NCBI GenBank assembly: GCA_963970005.1
Contig: CAXAMN010023361.1
Location: 1,310,010-1,374,009 of the forward strand
Direction of reading: 5' to 3'
DNA from: Durusdinium trenchii
Taxonomy: Eukaryota; Sar; Dinophyceae; Suessiales; Symbiodiniaceae
Length of the DNA stretch: 64,000 nucleotides
The notes under the pieces: model-generated
The model's database searches: none
Told to the model about the DNA's origin: nothing
What the model saw: the letters and a program-made list of their open reading frames with translations, nothing else
Translations under genes and position numbers: made by a program
Shown: positions 28,140 to 39,499 of the stretch, one piece after another
How positions within the stretch are numbered: position 1 is the stretch's first letter
Layout: each line of letters starts with the position of its first letter

Positions 28140-31100
28140 CGGGCACATTGTGAGGCAGCGAAGGCAGCTATGCAGCTGGTGTCTGTGATTCTCTGTATCT
28201 AGTCAGATCTAGCCATATCAGATTTCTGACTTTAGCTGGTGGACTGGGTACAGTTGCAATGTTACAAATGTTCATTGACTGCTCTGTCGCTGCCTCACCC
28301 TACCTACTACAACCTGTTTGAGCCCACAAATTAATTTGCAGAGATCCACCCCTACTCTTTTTTCAGAAACGGTCAATAAAAATGATCAATCGGGATAGTC
28401 AGACGATCTGCTTGCCGACTTTTTCCGCAATGACGAGTCATTGCCATGCAGGACAAAAAGGAGCGGAAACCAAACGATCCAAGTCTTCGACTTGATGGCT
28501 TCGTACCGCACTTCTTCATGCACGTTCCCATTGTAAGCAAAGTGTCTTACCACGTCAGAACTAGGATGGCATCAGAACTTGCCGAATCAACTTGCATCAT
28601 GCAAGAGACTGGCTAGAGAAGCCCATCTGCTGACAAAAATGGGCGTGGGTCAAGATGAAATGACCCATAGCAGGAGTTAGGTATTGCCATGGCTTTGCTC
28701 TTTAGTAAAGAGGTCGTTTCACAGAATTTGCTCTGGATGGTTTCACCTCCTTTCGCTGACCCACCCAAATGAGGTCAGCTATAATGAACTTCTCGGAATT
28801 CCAAGGGATTTTGATGTCTTCGATGCCGACAACAGCCAAACGAGACCACGACCACAAACCACGACCACAGACTGCTCGCGAAGACTCATTTGATTCTGTC
28901 TGGTCCTAGAAAATCCCTCCGCGAGCATTCTCATCTGAGCGCTTTCGTGCCAGCCGATTGGAGTGTCAAAGCAGGGTCCAGCTTCGCAGCAGGATCCTGC
29001 CAATGCAAGGTGTCCGTGCAAGATTGGAAAAGGGACCCCTCTCTCTCCTTCTCTCTCAGCAGCACTGACAGGTAGGATCCGTACGCCACTGTAAAGCATG
29101 CCAGGTCGGATCAAAACAATCCAACAATCCACCAGTACTGTGGGCGCTTCACAAGGGAAGTGAACATGAATTGTACAGGTGATAGTGGATGCCAGTTGAC
29201 CTTGAAATGTCACATGAAATGTCACGTGCAATGGTCCGGGCTCCCGGTGACAAGCTGCATGGTCCCTTGCTGGTGATGAAAGGCTTTAAACATAGCAAAT
29301 ACCTGGAAGAAGAACATCTTGTTCCAACCCAGGTAGTTAGCGCGCGTTTCTTTCTTTTCTTGGCTTGGGATCCCACAAACTGACCGGTGATGCTCATTGG
29401 AGTGCTTGGACGTCCTGCGGCGGGGCATCCCACAAAATGCCGATGGTGATCATGCTCCTTAAAGGTGGATGGCACGTCACGAGAAAAGGCCAAGTAAACT
29501 AAGTAGTGTGGTTGATTCATGCAACGGACCCGGAACGGATTCCAAAGGTATTTGTTTCTGTCTTCAAGGCCAGCACTGTTTCAGTGCCTTTTTCTTGTTC
29601 TTCTTGTCACTGGGCAGGCCTGAGATATGAGCAGATCACTCGGATTCAAAAGACCCAAGCTTGAAGAATGAGTCGGGGTAGTTTCTTCAGACATGCGTTG
29701 ATGTTGGTGATCCCACATAAATAGAAACGGCTTTTCCATGCTTTTCCATCTAGATGGGGGTCAAAACCGGAACCTTGGTTGATCGTCGAAAAGGAACCAG
29801 TGGGGAGCACCCACAGCCTATCCATCTAGTAAATCACTTCAGTAGTTTGTGAGCGGAATCAAAGGGGCTTGGAACAATGGTCCCAGGGCGGTGGGCACCA
29901 ATTTTCAGAGTTAGAAAGAACTGATATAAATTACTTTGAAGGTAATTCTTGTCCATTCCCGTTTGGCGCAACATATGCCAAAGTGTTCAATCAAGTTAAT
30001 TCTGTTCAAGCCCGTAGGTGGGTTGTTGACGTGTAGACGTCTGAAGAATCCAATTTGTTGCAAAGTGTTTTTTGGATGCCTTGTCGCATGGCTCTGTTTG
30101 GGGTATACCTTTGCAGACTAGGAAACTAGCAAGGTTTGACTCGACCAAGGAGGATTTAGACTGTCTCATCAAGGCCGCAGGTATGGTCAAAATTGGGTCC
30201 TTTGTGCGGCTTTGGTTTCGTCGACTTTCAGAGTTCCCTATCAATCGGCCTATCGTTTGCGGACGTTTGGACGAGCGCGTTGGGCCGCAGATGAAAAGCG
30301 AACGCTCGTCCTATGCAACGCTCGTCCGCTTGCAATCGCAATCATAGCACTTCGGCACTTCGAACAGACAGATTTGGACCAGGGAGCGTCGGCGCGGTCT
30401 GATCAAGGCAACTTTTTGAGAAATTCAGATTGAATTCTCCAACAATTTTCTTTGGGATGTCTGTTTGGTGTATACCTTTGGGAGATTAGGGATATATAGA
30501 AAGGTTTGGACCAGGGGGAGACGACAAAGAAGCATGGACAGCAGGAATTATATCTGGAATTAATTCGTGGCAAAGCAACTGCAATGAAAAAGATGTTTAA
30601 ATCTAGAGGGAACCAAGACACATGAAATAAAATACAGTATATAATGATATAAACTCTGGAGTTAATTCCTGGAACAACCATGCCAGCAACCCCAAATGAA
30701 ACGAACTAAATCAAGAGCTGATTGTTAATTCTTCTAAACTCTGAACGTGCTCCATTTTCAGCCGTGCTGCTCAATGGAACCATTCCCTCAAAGCCATTGC
30801 AGAACTGTTCCACCTCGCAGGAGACAAACGGCTGTTGCAAATAGCTCCGACATGCTCGGTAACACCCCTAAAAGCTGGTCCAATGATAGCTGGTGCCTCC
30901 AAATATAACTTTGGCATTGGGCCCCCCCTCCGAATTCAGTGGGGGTGTATAGCGGTTCCCAAATAGATAGAAACGGTTTCCAGGTTCCAATACATTTTTA
31001 GTGGGGTTTTACTTGTCTATCTATTTGGGGGCTTAGACTAGGGGTTTAGCACTCAATTCTCTTGCTGTTTCGGTGTGTAGCGCTCTCCGGCCTGCACGAC

Positions 31101-31284
31101 GCCGGTTCCGATCAGGTCGTCCGAGCTGTAATGGTCCTCGGGGGAGGTTTGGGGGGGGTTAGACCTTGGGGGGGGAGAGGTTCGAGTGCTGAGAAGTCAA
31201 TGGACATTGGACATCGAAAAATTATGGTTTACCCTAGGCAAGTGCAAACTGAACATGAAAAAGAATTCTATCTAAGTGCTGCGT
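28140..31284. other. no firm gene; probable intron or intergenic
   Basis: No ORF with recognisable motifs. A plus-strand stretch around 29,189-29,330 (GDKLHGPLLVMKGFKHSKYL) is exon-like but unsupported. A degenerate direct repeat with TCTGTTTGG and GTATACCTTTG occurs at about 30,089 and 30,462. Confidence 0.4.
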
Positions 31285-31975
31285 TCAAGGCACATAGTCC
31301 CAAACTGAGATTTCCAAGGCCACTTCCCCGCTGTATGGCAGATAGCCTGTCAAAGGCCACTTCCACCGTCGATCGATCGTTGACATCGCCCAGATGTCCG
31401 TCCGTGTCACGCAGAGAATCACTGATCTGTCTTCACTCAGACTGACGCGGAGACCGCCAAACGGAGACCGAGCCGGTGGTCTGTTGCGCCTTCGCAATTC
31501 CAAATGGGATCGCCGCCAGCATCTTGAAGAACACTCGTTCCTGGGCGCATGGCAATGGCAAGGAAGGCAAGCTGCTTTCAGTCAAGGCATGGCTTGTCCG
31601 AAACTTCATTGCGGCAAAGGTGCTAAACTCAGCTTTGCTGCCTCGAAACCTTGGGAAAAGGACCATATTCTTAGCATGCTCGAAACGCTCTGGGGAGCCC
31701 CCCCGACCAACGCCCCCCTCAAAAAGTTGAATCTCGACGAACAATACCTCTTTCATCCTAATGATATGGGAGAGAACGCCCATATCATCTCATATCCATA
31801 TCACCTGACATATGAGATATAATATGGATCCAGCTTGAGATCCAGCACCTCAAGATATCCATATCACTTGACATACCTGTCCGCACCTCAAGATGGCATA
31901 TGGATCCAGCTTGTCGAACCATCCACCGCCGCTCAGGTTGAGGGCATTCCGCACGGTCACCAGTGCCTGACAGAT
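31285..31975 (-). CDS. third C2-domain exons
   Basis: The minus strand at 31,970-31,890 reads ALVTVRNALNLSGGGWFDKL followed by DPYAILRCG, the first strands of a C2 domain with the DPY loop. Around 31,330-31,290 it reads GEVALEISVWDYV, the strand before the second Ca2+ loop. A tandem duplication of about 77 bp (ATATGGATCCAGCTTG at 31,822 and 31,899) repeats the 3' edge of the first exon. Compared with copies 1 and 2 the sequence is divergent (WFDKLDPYAI against IFDKLDPYVI), so it is likely a different C2 domain of the same or a neighbouring protein. Exon edges are not resolved. Confidence 0.58.
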
Positions 31976-32069
31976 CTGCGTCGATCCGGACGAAATGCAG
32001 GTGTGCAGAGGTGGCTTGCAGGTGTGCACACAAAATGCGCCAAATGCAAATGAACGTGCGACCAATGGG

Positions 32070-32924
32070 TTGAGTTCTCATGTGTCTATAGGTCTTGTTC
32101 CTTTCAACAGACTACCGGGAAGCCTTCTCCCTCAGCCCTCGGCCCGCCCCTTCGGGAGGTGCAAGACTTTGCAAGACCATTCTTCCATCATCTTCCATCT
32201 TCCATTTAAAAGCCGCTCAAGAGGCACTTATATAATGTCCTGCCCCCATGAAGCGACGTACCAGGCAACCAAACCAGGGGGACTCTGGGCGTTGGGGTCC
32301 AAAATGCACTGGTGATCTTCCATGTCAGAGCAACAGCCCACACTCCTCATGCCTCCGTTTCCGGCGCGCCCGTCTCGCGCCCCACCAACCGCGTCTTTGT
32401 TCGCCGCGCCTTGGCGCCGCGGTACGCGACGCGGAACCTGCTGGGGTCTACCGCCTCCACGACCTTCGTCTGGAAGACACCTACCACGGTCGGCAGCGCA
32501 GGACGGTTCCGTGGCACCCGAGCAAGTGGCGGTTGGGGGGAACTTCGCACCGAAGGGCTCCCAGTGGGGAGTGAGGGGTCTCCTAAGCCTTAGCTCCTTC
32601 CCGGGCACGAGCTAAACCAGCTCCACGAGGCCACGAGGTGAATGAACATGGCGGCCGATGGTCGAGGTCAATAAGATCTAGACGACTCTAGATGACTCAA
32701 AGACATCTTTAGTTAGTAGTCTCGAGGTCAAAATGCGTGGAAGATATGCAGTGAAAAGCAACACCAGCGCTGGTGAACCGGTAGCGCCCACGGGTAAGGC
32801 CCGTGGGAATCTCTGCCGGTCAAGGCACGGCCTTTCGGCCTTCGTTTCGGTTCAAGGCCTGGCCTTTGGGCAGTCAAGAAGCAAATGGCACAAGTTACCC
32901 CAGTCGTTCGGTGGTTTATATGGA
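32070..32924. other. GC-rich stretch without a firm gene
   Basis: The block at 32,330-32,600 is GC-rich and open in several frames on both strands. On the minus strand one frame (FQTKVVEAVDPSRFRVAYRG) is plausible coding but has no recognisable family. A CCCACGGGTAAGGCCCGTGGG hairpin lies near 32,790. Confidence 0.35.
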
Positions 32925-33005
32925 CGTATATGGACCTGTATATGTCTATAGGATATATATGGACCCCCTATAAGGACCATATAGGTTTATATATGGACAT
33001 ATATG
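32925..33005. repeat. degenerate TATATGGAC repeat
   Basis: About seven imperfect units of TATATGGAC spaced 9-16 bp. Confidence 0.75.
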
Positions 33006-33009
33006 GACC

Positions 33010-33182
33010 CCATCCAAAAAGACAATGTAGGTCCTGTTGCGAGCGGAGCGAATAGCAGAGTGCGCCTTTGCGGAAGTTTTCGGTTTGGTCTTCCGTCTCC
33101 CAGCGTTCGATGAGCGACTTGATGATGCCCTGACCAGCGAAGCTCCGGTGGCTCTGACTGTGGAAAAGGCCCACTATTCTCC
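33010..33182 (-). CDS. probable exon, unknown protein
   Basis: The minus strand reads SFAGQGIIKSLIERWETEDQ followed by TENFRKGALCYSLRSQQ, an amphipathic helical sequence with normal codon use, and ends at an AACAG/GACC boundary. It lies between the block at 34.6-34.8 kb and the third C2 domain on the same strand, so it may belong to the same gene. The family is not recognised. Confidence 0.42.
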
Positions 33183-33319
33183 ATGAAGTAATACTCATGC
33201 TTTCGTGCAGTTCAACACCTGTTTGGTATTTGGCGAACCATGGTCATGCGAAATCGGGGCCATGCCATCCGCTGCCATGATTCTTTCAGGAAGTCTAAGC
33301 CCCCACAATGCACCGCTCA

Positions 33320-33373
33320 CCCTCTCTCTCTCTCTCTCTCTCCCTCTCGCTCTCTCTCTCTCTCTCTCTCTCT
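33320..33373. repeat. (CT)n microsatellite
   Basis: About 25 CT units with two interruptions. The Ser/Leu-rich and Arg/Glu-rich ORFs over it are spurious. Confidence 0.92.
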
Positions 33374-33560
33374 TCTCCTCAATGCTTACGAAGAAGTGGA
33401 TGCCTTGATGGTCACCTGCTTGTCCAGCGTCGAAAGACGGCAGGACTGCAAAAACTGTTTCTCCTTCTGGCTTTTCTTCACCTGCCCAACCCACGTCTCC
33501 AGTGAATTAAAAAACATGAGGACACTGAAAACCGCTGGTTTACCCGAATTCGACAGAAGA

Positions 33561-33959
33561 TCAATTGGCTCCAAGCTCCCCACAAAGTCCATAAACCTCT
33601 TCTTGGAAGCCTGCAAGGGTTGCAAGCGTCTCTAAGCTGTGGCTTTGGGCCCACAGCTCGTCTATGATTGAAGCTGCAATCTGTTCCTGCTGTCCAGGTC
33701 CAGCCTTCAAAAGCACGATCTTCTCATTTGCACCTTCCACACCCCCAAAAGAGGGACTGCAAACCACACAACGCTGGCTTCCAAAGCTTCTCTCAACATC
33801 TACCGGGTAGACACGTCTTTTCTCGTCGTCTCTCGCGGTTCCTGGCGTTCGGGTCCGGACTGTGGGCTCGCCGGGCTCGCCTCCTCGCTGGTACCCGCCG
33901 AAGATGCGGAAGTTCGTGAGTTCCTGGGATCGCTCCGCTCGAAGAAGCGGTGTTTCCAC
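33561..33959 (-). CDS. possible exon, unknown protein
   Basis: An open minus-strand stretch of 132 codons including KIVLLKAGPGQQEQIAASII and SLETLATLAGFQEEVYGLCG. It has balanced composition and helical periodicity but no recognised motif. It could be an exon of the C2/CNB gene or chance. Confidence 0.3.
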   Translation of the reverse strand: METPLLRAERSQELTNFRIFGGYQRGGEPGEPTVRTRTPGTARDDEKRRVYPVDVERSFGSQRCVVCSPSFGGVEGANEKIVLLKAGPGQQEQIAASIIDELWAQSHSLETLATLAGFQEEVYGLCGELGAN

Positions 33960-34173
33960 CGTGAGTGGAGCATCACACCGGGACGTCGTCGTGGAGCGGT
34001 GTAGATCTGCAGGGTTTAGATCAGGGTCTTTTTGCTTTTAAGTTAGTATATTATCGTAAATTGATTTGTTGTTTTTCTTTTTATACTTCCATTGAAAAGG
34101 GCCGAATGGATGGCCCGAGGAGCCCAGGGAGGCAACACAAGAGATGGAAGAGTCTTGTAGCAGTTGCCCTTCC

Positions 34174-34260
34174 TCCAACAAACATGGAAGTGGACAATCC
34201 CTGTTTGTAGAGGGAAATGGTCTTTCCAGGGGCCACTGTCCACTTTCCATAGTGGTTGGA
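34174..34260. repeat. 87 bp foldback (hairpin) element
   Basis: Inverted arms of about 24 bp. The left TCCAACAAACATGGAAGTGG pairs with the right ending CCACTTTCCATAGTGGTTGG (one base longer). The interior contains CCTGTTTGTAGAGG. A related hairpin with the same interior and inner arms is at 40,132-40,220. Confidence 0.78.
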
Positions 34261-34617
34261 CCAGTGGTTGAGAGCGGGCATCTATTGCAACTCCCGATTC
34301 CACTTGCACTGCACTCCACCCTCCTCCCACCTCCGCTTGTTGTGCGGTCTTTTTCTCATAAAATGACCAGGTGCCAAAGCAAAGGCAGTCTGACTGGCTG
34401 CCCCTTCCAAGGTTTTCATGAAGACTGGTCCCAGCCTTGGACCGAGCAGGAAGGAAGGAAGTTCCTCGCTCCCTACCGCCTCGACGTTCAGAGGTTAGTG
34501 ACACACAGGCGCAGGTCACCGTGGCACAACAAGAGACCCGTGTCACACAGCAGGAGCGAACAACTCGTCGTTGAATGTACAATATGTTATCGAAGAACTC
34601 ATTTGTTGAGAGCAGGA

Positions 34618-34820
34618 AGACTGAGCTCGAAGCATGATGGTTTCATGACCCCAAGCATCCAGATTGTCCAGACTGAAGAGAACCTGGTGAGGGAGCTCTG
34701 CCAACTTCTCCCCAAGCTGACTCTTCCAGACTTGTCCCACCTGGTCCGGCCAACTTTTCTCCTTAGGCTTCTTTGTAAGGGCACTGATCTTCTCATAATC
34801 GTACTTGACCTCAGGCATCC
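34618..34820 (-). CDS. exon downstream of C2 module, copy 2
   Basis: The minus strand, open throughout, reads MPEVKYDYEKI, KEKSWPDQVGQVWKSQLGEK and VLFSLDNLDAWGHETIML. It is homologous to the exon at 850-1092, where the frame is broken. Charged and aromatic residues alternate as in a folded domain, but I recognise no family. It follows the C2 exons at 35.4-36.1 kb in the same order as in copy 1. A longer plus-strand ORF over the same bases is treated as a shadow, because only the minus-strand words are conserved between copies. Confidence 0.65.
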
Positions 34821-35354
34821 AAAAATTGGAACATCTATGAACATCTCATGGAGATCGAGCCACCTTCCTGCTAACATCTTGCTCACCAAGTCACCCCAAA
34901 ATAGAGCCTCCCTGCAAGCTCCAGCCTCGCTTCGATTTCATGGTGGCTAGCGAAGGAGGCAAAAAATGCAACCAGGGGTCAACATCGTTAATCATTCATC
35001 TTTCTTGTAGCTCTTGGCCCCTCACATCCTAGTGCTCAAAAGAAATGACTAACATTCTCCCAACTCCCAACCGTGGGTGCAAGGACACCCTACATTGTTG
35101 ATGCCCCCATCAGCAGCTGCTGCCACGGCAGTCTGTTCTGTGCCCACCCAGTGCCCACCCAAAAAAGGCACACCCATACACGCTCTCTACGGTCGAGTAT
35201 TACATACCGAGCGGCATGTGTTCATCATCTTTGGCGGCTCCCAAGCTTCGCTTTGGCCTCATCAGGTCCACCTTGCCATACCAACCATCATACCTGGGCG
35301 AGGCGAGGGGCGCCACCAGTCCCAGCGCCGCGGTGGCGCGAGTGGACCACGGGT

Positions 35355-36070
35355 CGCGGCGTAAGGCCCAGCGACAAGTCAGAGACCTTGACGGTGCAGC
35401 TGCCACACAAATCATCCGCAGAGAACTTGTCGTAGTCCATCACCTGCCCAAAGAAATAATCGCATGGCCCCCGATTTGGGATGACCCGGTGTCGAAGACG
35501 TCCTCACTCCACCACACCAATCTGATTGTTTCACGGGGTGTACCGCGGAGCGTGGAAGGAGAGAACGCGCTGGGGGGGATCTAAAGATGGCCAAGGAGCG
35601 ATGATTTCCAGTTCCTTAGATCCGCCGGAACGCTGCAAGCGAACGCCAAAGAAAAGCATTTACGGCCCTCTTGAGCGCCGCCGAGCATCCTCCTCATCTG
35701 CATAGGTCAGGACACCCTGATACCTGAACGAAAGAAGTGCCGACTGCCAATGTCCAAGAGTACACCCCAAACAGGACAGTCAAATAGAAAAGCAAAAAAA
35801 AAATCTCTAAATAGTGGGTCCACTTGCCAACTCAGGTGCTCGAATTGCGGATTCACACCGACATTCCACATCACTGGGGTCTGAAAGCGCTTGAACTCGC
35901 CCAACCTCGGCAAGAAGGAAAAGGAACGCCGAGTTCCCCCTTTCGAACCTGAACTGTTTGGAACCTTGCCGAAGCGTTCGGAAGCTGGCGCGGTTCCTGA
36001 TGCCGGGTCGTTGGGGGCTCCCGGCTTCACGATGCAGTAGGGATCGAGCTTGTCAAAGATCGAATCGCCT
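35355..36070 (-). CDS. C2-domain exons, module copy 2
   Basis: The minus strand reads SIFDKLDPYCIVKPG at about 36,062-36,010. Next comes GEFKRFQTPVMWNVGVNPQF at about 35,905-35,840, the T-x-V...N-x-G-x-NP-x-F C2 segment. Last is VMDYDKFSADDLCGSCTVKV at about 35,440-35,375, the second Ca2+ loop. The last exon is preceded by an AG acceptor (TTTGGGCAG). These are homologous to the three pieces at 1560-2165. In copy 1 the KRFQTPV and NP parts are on separate exons, here on one. The Ca2+-loop acidic residues are present. It probably acts in Ca2+-dependent membrane binding, an inference from the family. Confidence 0.72.
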
Positions 36071-36690
36071 CCGCGGATCGGTGTTTGGCACCACAGGCTG
36101 TCTCGAGACATGATGCTTTTTGGAGGAAGCTCGTCCAACCCGAGTAAGATATATATATATATGTCTAATGATTTGTCTATATACACTGAATATACTTGAA
36201 TCGCTAATTTGGGTTTGTGAGTGTGAGCTCTGTTGTCTGCATTGTGGTCGACAAGCGTTTCTCCTTCTGCCACGGATAGTGCAATATTGCAATCTCTCGC
36301 AAGGGCTAGCTTCCACTGTGGGTCTGCCGATGCTTCCACTTGTGGGCCGAAAGGCAACTCCCAAAACGGGGATTGTCCAGGCACTAAATCAGTGGCTTAA
36401 GGCCGGGGTGCGTCCTTGATGGTTCGCAGCTCGAGAAGCATGCCGTCCCCAGCATCCTAGGCTCCAGATCAAGGTCGAAACTAGTCCAAACAGACCCCAA
36501 AAAACAAACATCACATCTTTCAAGTCCAAGGTACGCCTACTTTTCGTGACCAGCAGAGCCAACAAAAAAAAAGGTCTATATTATATATATATATATATTC
36601 TATAGTCACTATAGTCACATGGCAAACACGGTACATATATCCGGTACATAACACGGTACACCATCGCTGAAAACCATTTCGGTCTCTGCA

Positions 36691-38130
36691 TCAACCAAAA
36701 CAGGGTGATTCTTGGCCCCGGCCCATTGGCAGCCGCCGAGTCTCTGGTGCAAGTGGTTCCTGACCTCCATACAGTGTGAGGACAGGCCTTCTGGCCAATG
36801 ACAATGGAACCAGTGGCCTCTCGGTCTCGTCTAAGAGCCCAACGCCCCAGGAGCTATCTTCATTGATGAGCAAGGTAGGTCCACGTCCAAGGCCCTGCAA
36901 AAGGTTGCCACTTTCTTTCTGTTGTTGGATTTCAGGAAGTAGCAGGACCTGGACGTTCAATTTGGGATCACCACTGCCGAAAAGAAGATTGCCCTCAGGC
37001 AACGGAGGCATGTAGGCTTGCATCTCTGGGGACACAAGCTTGTATGGCCCTCGTTCTTCAAGCCCAAGCTTCTTCAGAAAGTCACGTGTCTCCTCAAACT
37101 TGTTAGGTTCAACGGCTAAGGCAACCAGTTCAATTGGATCTCTGCGGTCCTCCACATATGCTCTCACTTGAACTCCTGCCGGGGACTGCACACCGTAGTA
37201 GCCATAACCATCAACTACTGCACCCCCACTAGATACGACTCGAGAGATTCGTATCAAAGCAGGGGTGGTCAATTGCACAAAGCTCAGTCGAGCTTTGTTT
37301 GTGCCAGATGCCTGGACTGAGGTTGGGGCATCACTTGGCGATATTTTGATCGCAAAGTATGCACCCTCTTCACCTCCAAGACTGGGTGGACCAAACCCAA
37401 CCAGCACCGCCCCATCTGGAAGCGACTTGTACCGCTGCATGCCCAGCGCCTCGCACCAAAACTTCTCTTCCTTCGACACCTCGGAGGTTTCAATCGCAAG
37501 TTGGGAGACCAAGCGTGCCTCTGGGCTCTTCATCTTCTCTTGCAACTCGGCCATGTAAGTGCGATTCAACTCCAAACGTGCCAATTCATTCTTCCAGAAA
37601 TCCACCATCTCCGGCTCACCTCCTTGAGACTGTCCAGGCTCAATGGTCTGGCCAGCCTGCTTTTCAGCAGCTGCCAGGCGCTCCTCAGCTGCTTTCAATT
37701 GGACCTCAGCGTTCTTCTTGGCGCCAACCGCAGGGCGAGCTGGACAGTTGGTCGCTGCATCTATGATCGCCACACATGTCGGCGGTGATAAGCGCCCATC
37801 CCTGGCACTAGCAAGGCCCGGAAAAGAGCAGGCCACCAGCAGCAATGAGGCACCACATGCAGCAATCAAGTTCTTCCAAGCATCCTTCTCGTCTTTCTCG
37901 TCCCTCCGGACGGACCCATCTGCCCGTCTTCCAAAAAAGCTTCGACGCACCCCTCCGGGTTGTCTCTGCAGGTCTGAGGCGTGGGGCGTCGTAAAGGAAG
38001 GAGACCCCAGAAGTAAAGCGCAGGCGGAAAAACTCACTGCGGCCAGTGTGACATGCGCACGGCGCTCCTTTGCGCGCATGATCGAGAACAATGTGACTCT
38101 TGCAAGAAAGGGTCTCGGAGTTCCCCGCAT
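36691..38130 (-). CDS. plastid-targeted glyoxalase/VOC-fold protein, thylakoid-lumen type leader
   Basis: A single open frame of 479 codons from the ATG at 38,130. The leader is bipartite with a third element. A hydrophobic signal-peptide segment (VTLAAVSFSACALLLGS) comes first, then an Arg/Ser-rich transit-like stretch with FFGRR, then a second hydrophobic segment (NLIAACGASLLLVACSFPGL) ending ASA-RDG, a lumenal cleavage-site pattern. This is typical of dinoflagellate proteins sent through the ER into the plastid and on to the thylakoid lumen. The mature part has a coiled-coil stretch (VQLKAAEERLAAAEKQAG) and then glyoxalase/VOC-like repeats (EEKFWCEALGM; VEPNKFEETRDFLKKLGLEE). Metal ligands are not clear, so enzymatic activity is uncertain. 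The gene lies between CNB and C2 exons of copy 2 on the same strand. Confidence 0.68.
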   Translation of the reverse strand: MRGTPRPFLARVTLFSIMRAKERRAHVTLAAVSFSACALLLGSPSFTTPHASDLQRQPGGVRRSFFGRRADGSVRRDEKDEKDAWKNLIAACGASLLLVACSFPGLASARDGRLSPPTCVAIIDAATNCPARPAVGAKKNAEVQLKAAEERLAAAEKQAGQTIEPGQSQGGEPEMVDFWKNELARLELNRTYMAELQEKMKSPEARLVSQLAIETSEVSKEEKFWCEALGMQRYKSLPDGAVLVGFGPPSLGGEEGAYFAIKISPSDAPTSVQASGTNKARLSFVQLTTPALIRISRVVSSGGAVVDGYGYYGVQSPAGVQVRAYVEDRRDPIELVALAVEPNKFEETRDFLKKLGLEERGPYKLVSPEMQAYMPPLPEGNLLFGSGDPKLNVQVLLLPEIQQQKESGNLLQGLGRGPTLLINEDSSWGVGLLDETERPLVPLSLARRPVLTLYGGQEPLAPETRRLPMGRGQESPCFG

Positions 38131-38710
38131 GATTTCTCTTGTTGGTTTGCCATTGTCTGCCACCGCAATTCGGTGCACTAGCTTGTGAACACCACATCCA
38201 CAGAAAATGCCCTAACTTGCCGCACTTCATGAAACAATGCTGCTCCTTGAATGCTCTGCGGCGGCTCTGCGGGGAAAAGCCAGTGTGCAGTCGCGCAGTG
38301 CAAACGGAAATCATCGGAAATCAAACCCTGAGGACACGTAGCTTCCCAAGATAACCCACGACTCCCAGAACAGCCTCATCGGTCCAAGGTTCCCTTCCGG
38401 TTCATGTTTCACGTCTTTTAATTGCCTCTCAAAAAGGGACTGAGCACCGCAGAGAAAAACAAAGAGCGCCTGCCCCACAGGAGAAACTGCTCCCTGCTGC
38501 ACCTCCCTGCCACACCGCCGCACCTGCGAGCTTCTCGGCTCTGTCGAGAAAAATGCCTCAAAGCAAGTCTCCAGTCGTGGCATGACACACCAAGCCAAGC
38601 TGACGCCCATTGCTACCACGTACCATGACTTTGAATATCTTTGAATGCCATGACATACGACAGGCTCGGGAAAAACGAAGCTCCGGAGCGAGTGAGAAAA
38701 CTCACCCCAA

Positions 38711-38800
38711 TCATGCGACCAGGCGGCGCATGCGCTTCTTCTTGGGAGGCAAGACATCGAGCCTCTCTGTTAGCTTGATGTCGCCCCGAACTTCAATGCC
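38711..38800 (-). CDS. 3'-terminal exon with basic C-terminus
   Basis: The minus strand reads IEVRGDIKLTERLDVLPPKK followed by KRMRRLVA and a stop (TGA at 38,711). An AG lies directly upstream (CCCGAG|GC). The tail PPKKKRMRR is a classical nuclear-localisation-type cluster. The exon is too short for family assignment. It probably belongs to a gene whose upstream exons lie around 39.0-39.5 kb. Confidence 0.45.
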   Translation of the reverse strand, partial: GIEVRGDIKLTERLDVLPPKKKRMRRLVA

Positions 38801-39029
38801 TCGGGTGGCGTGAAACCGGTTGGTTATGTTGGTTCAGTCAGCTGAAGCCGATCGGATGGGTCCAGCAACGAGTGAAGCAGAAATCCATCTGCAAGGCAGG
38901 CTGCTGCCTTTGGAAACCATAATCACGCTGCTGTCAATGGGCTGGTCACTGAGAAGCTCCTGACAGCAGCAGCAAAGCACAGAAGACCAATAGCATCCAA
39001 TAGGATCAATAGGTGCTAATCTGCACAAT

Positions 39030-39235
39030 GTGCAATGCAATTTTAGACTCTCCTGGCCCGAGAGCAAGTGGAGTTGAGTGGAGACCTTCCAAACGCACAC
39101 CGCAGGAGTTGCATTTCATGCTTGCACGGAAGGGCGATGGGTCAATGCAAGGCGTGCATGAATCCAGCATTGCCTTGGCCAACTCCTCCAAAGCATGCTT
39201 TACGGCGCCAGACTGCTTCTCCTGTGGGCTCACAC
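39030..39235 (-). CDS. possible exon with CxxC pairs
   Basis: The minus strand reads SGAVKHALEELAKAMLDSCT followed by PCIDPSPFRASMKCNSCGVR. Two C-x2-C pairs 16 residues apart could bind zinc. It is open on both strands, and the minus strand is preferred because of the helical pattern and agreement with neighbouring genes. It may be part of the gene ending at 38,711. Confidence 0.38.
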
Positions 39236-39499
39236 CAACTCTGATTATCTCTAATCAGACTGAGCAGCTCGGTCGGCCTCGAGCAGCTTGGTCTTCTCCG
39301 CAAAGCTCAACGATGCCTGGCATGGCCCAAAGCAGCTCGCCCGGTCGACCGGGCGTGGCAACCCTCGAAGCACCAGGGGCCCGGTCAAGACCAACCAGGG
39401 GGGTGCGCGTTGCTGTGAGACACCCCCCGCACCCTGTCTCACTAAGCACTCTGTTTGGAGACCAGGCGAAGTGTTTGCAACATCACTGAGCACCCGACG

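Noticed and set aside
33195..33494. Arg/Glu-rich minus-strand ORF
   Set aside because: Generated by the (CT)n microsatellite.
34144..34950. 268-codon plus-strand ORF
   Set aside because: The opposite strand over 34,618-34,820 encodes a block conserved with 850-1092, and the ORF also runs through a foldback repeat. The plus-strand words are not conserved.
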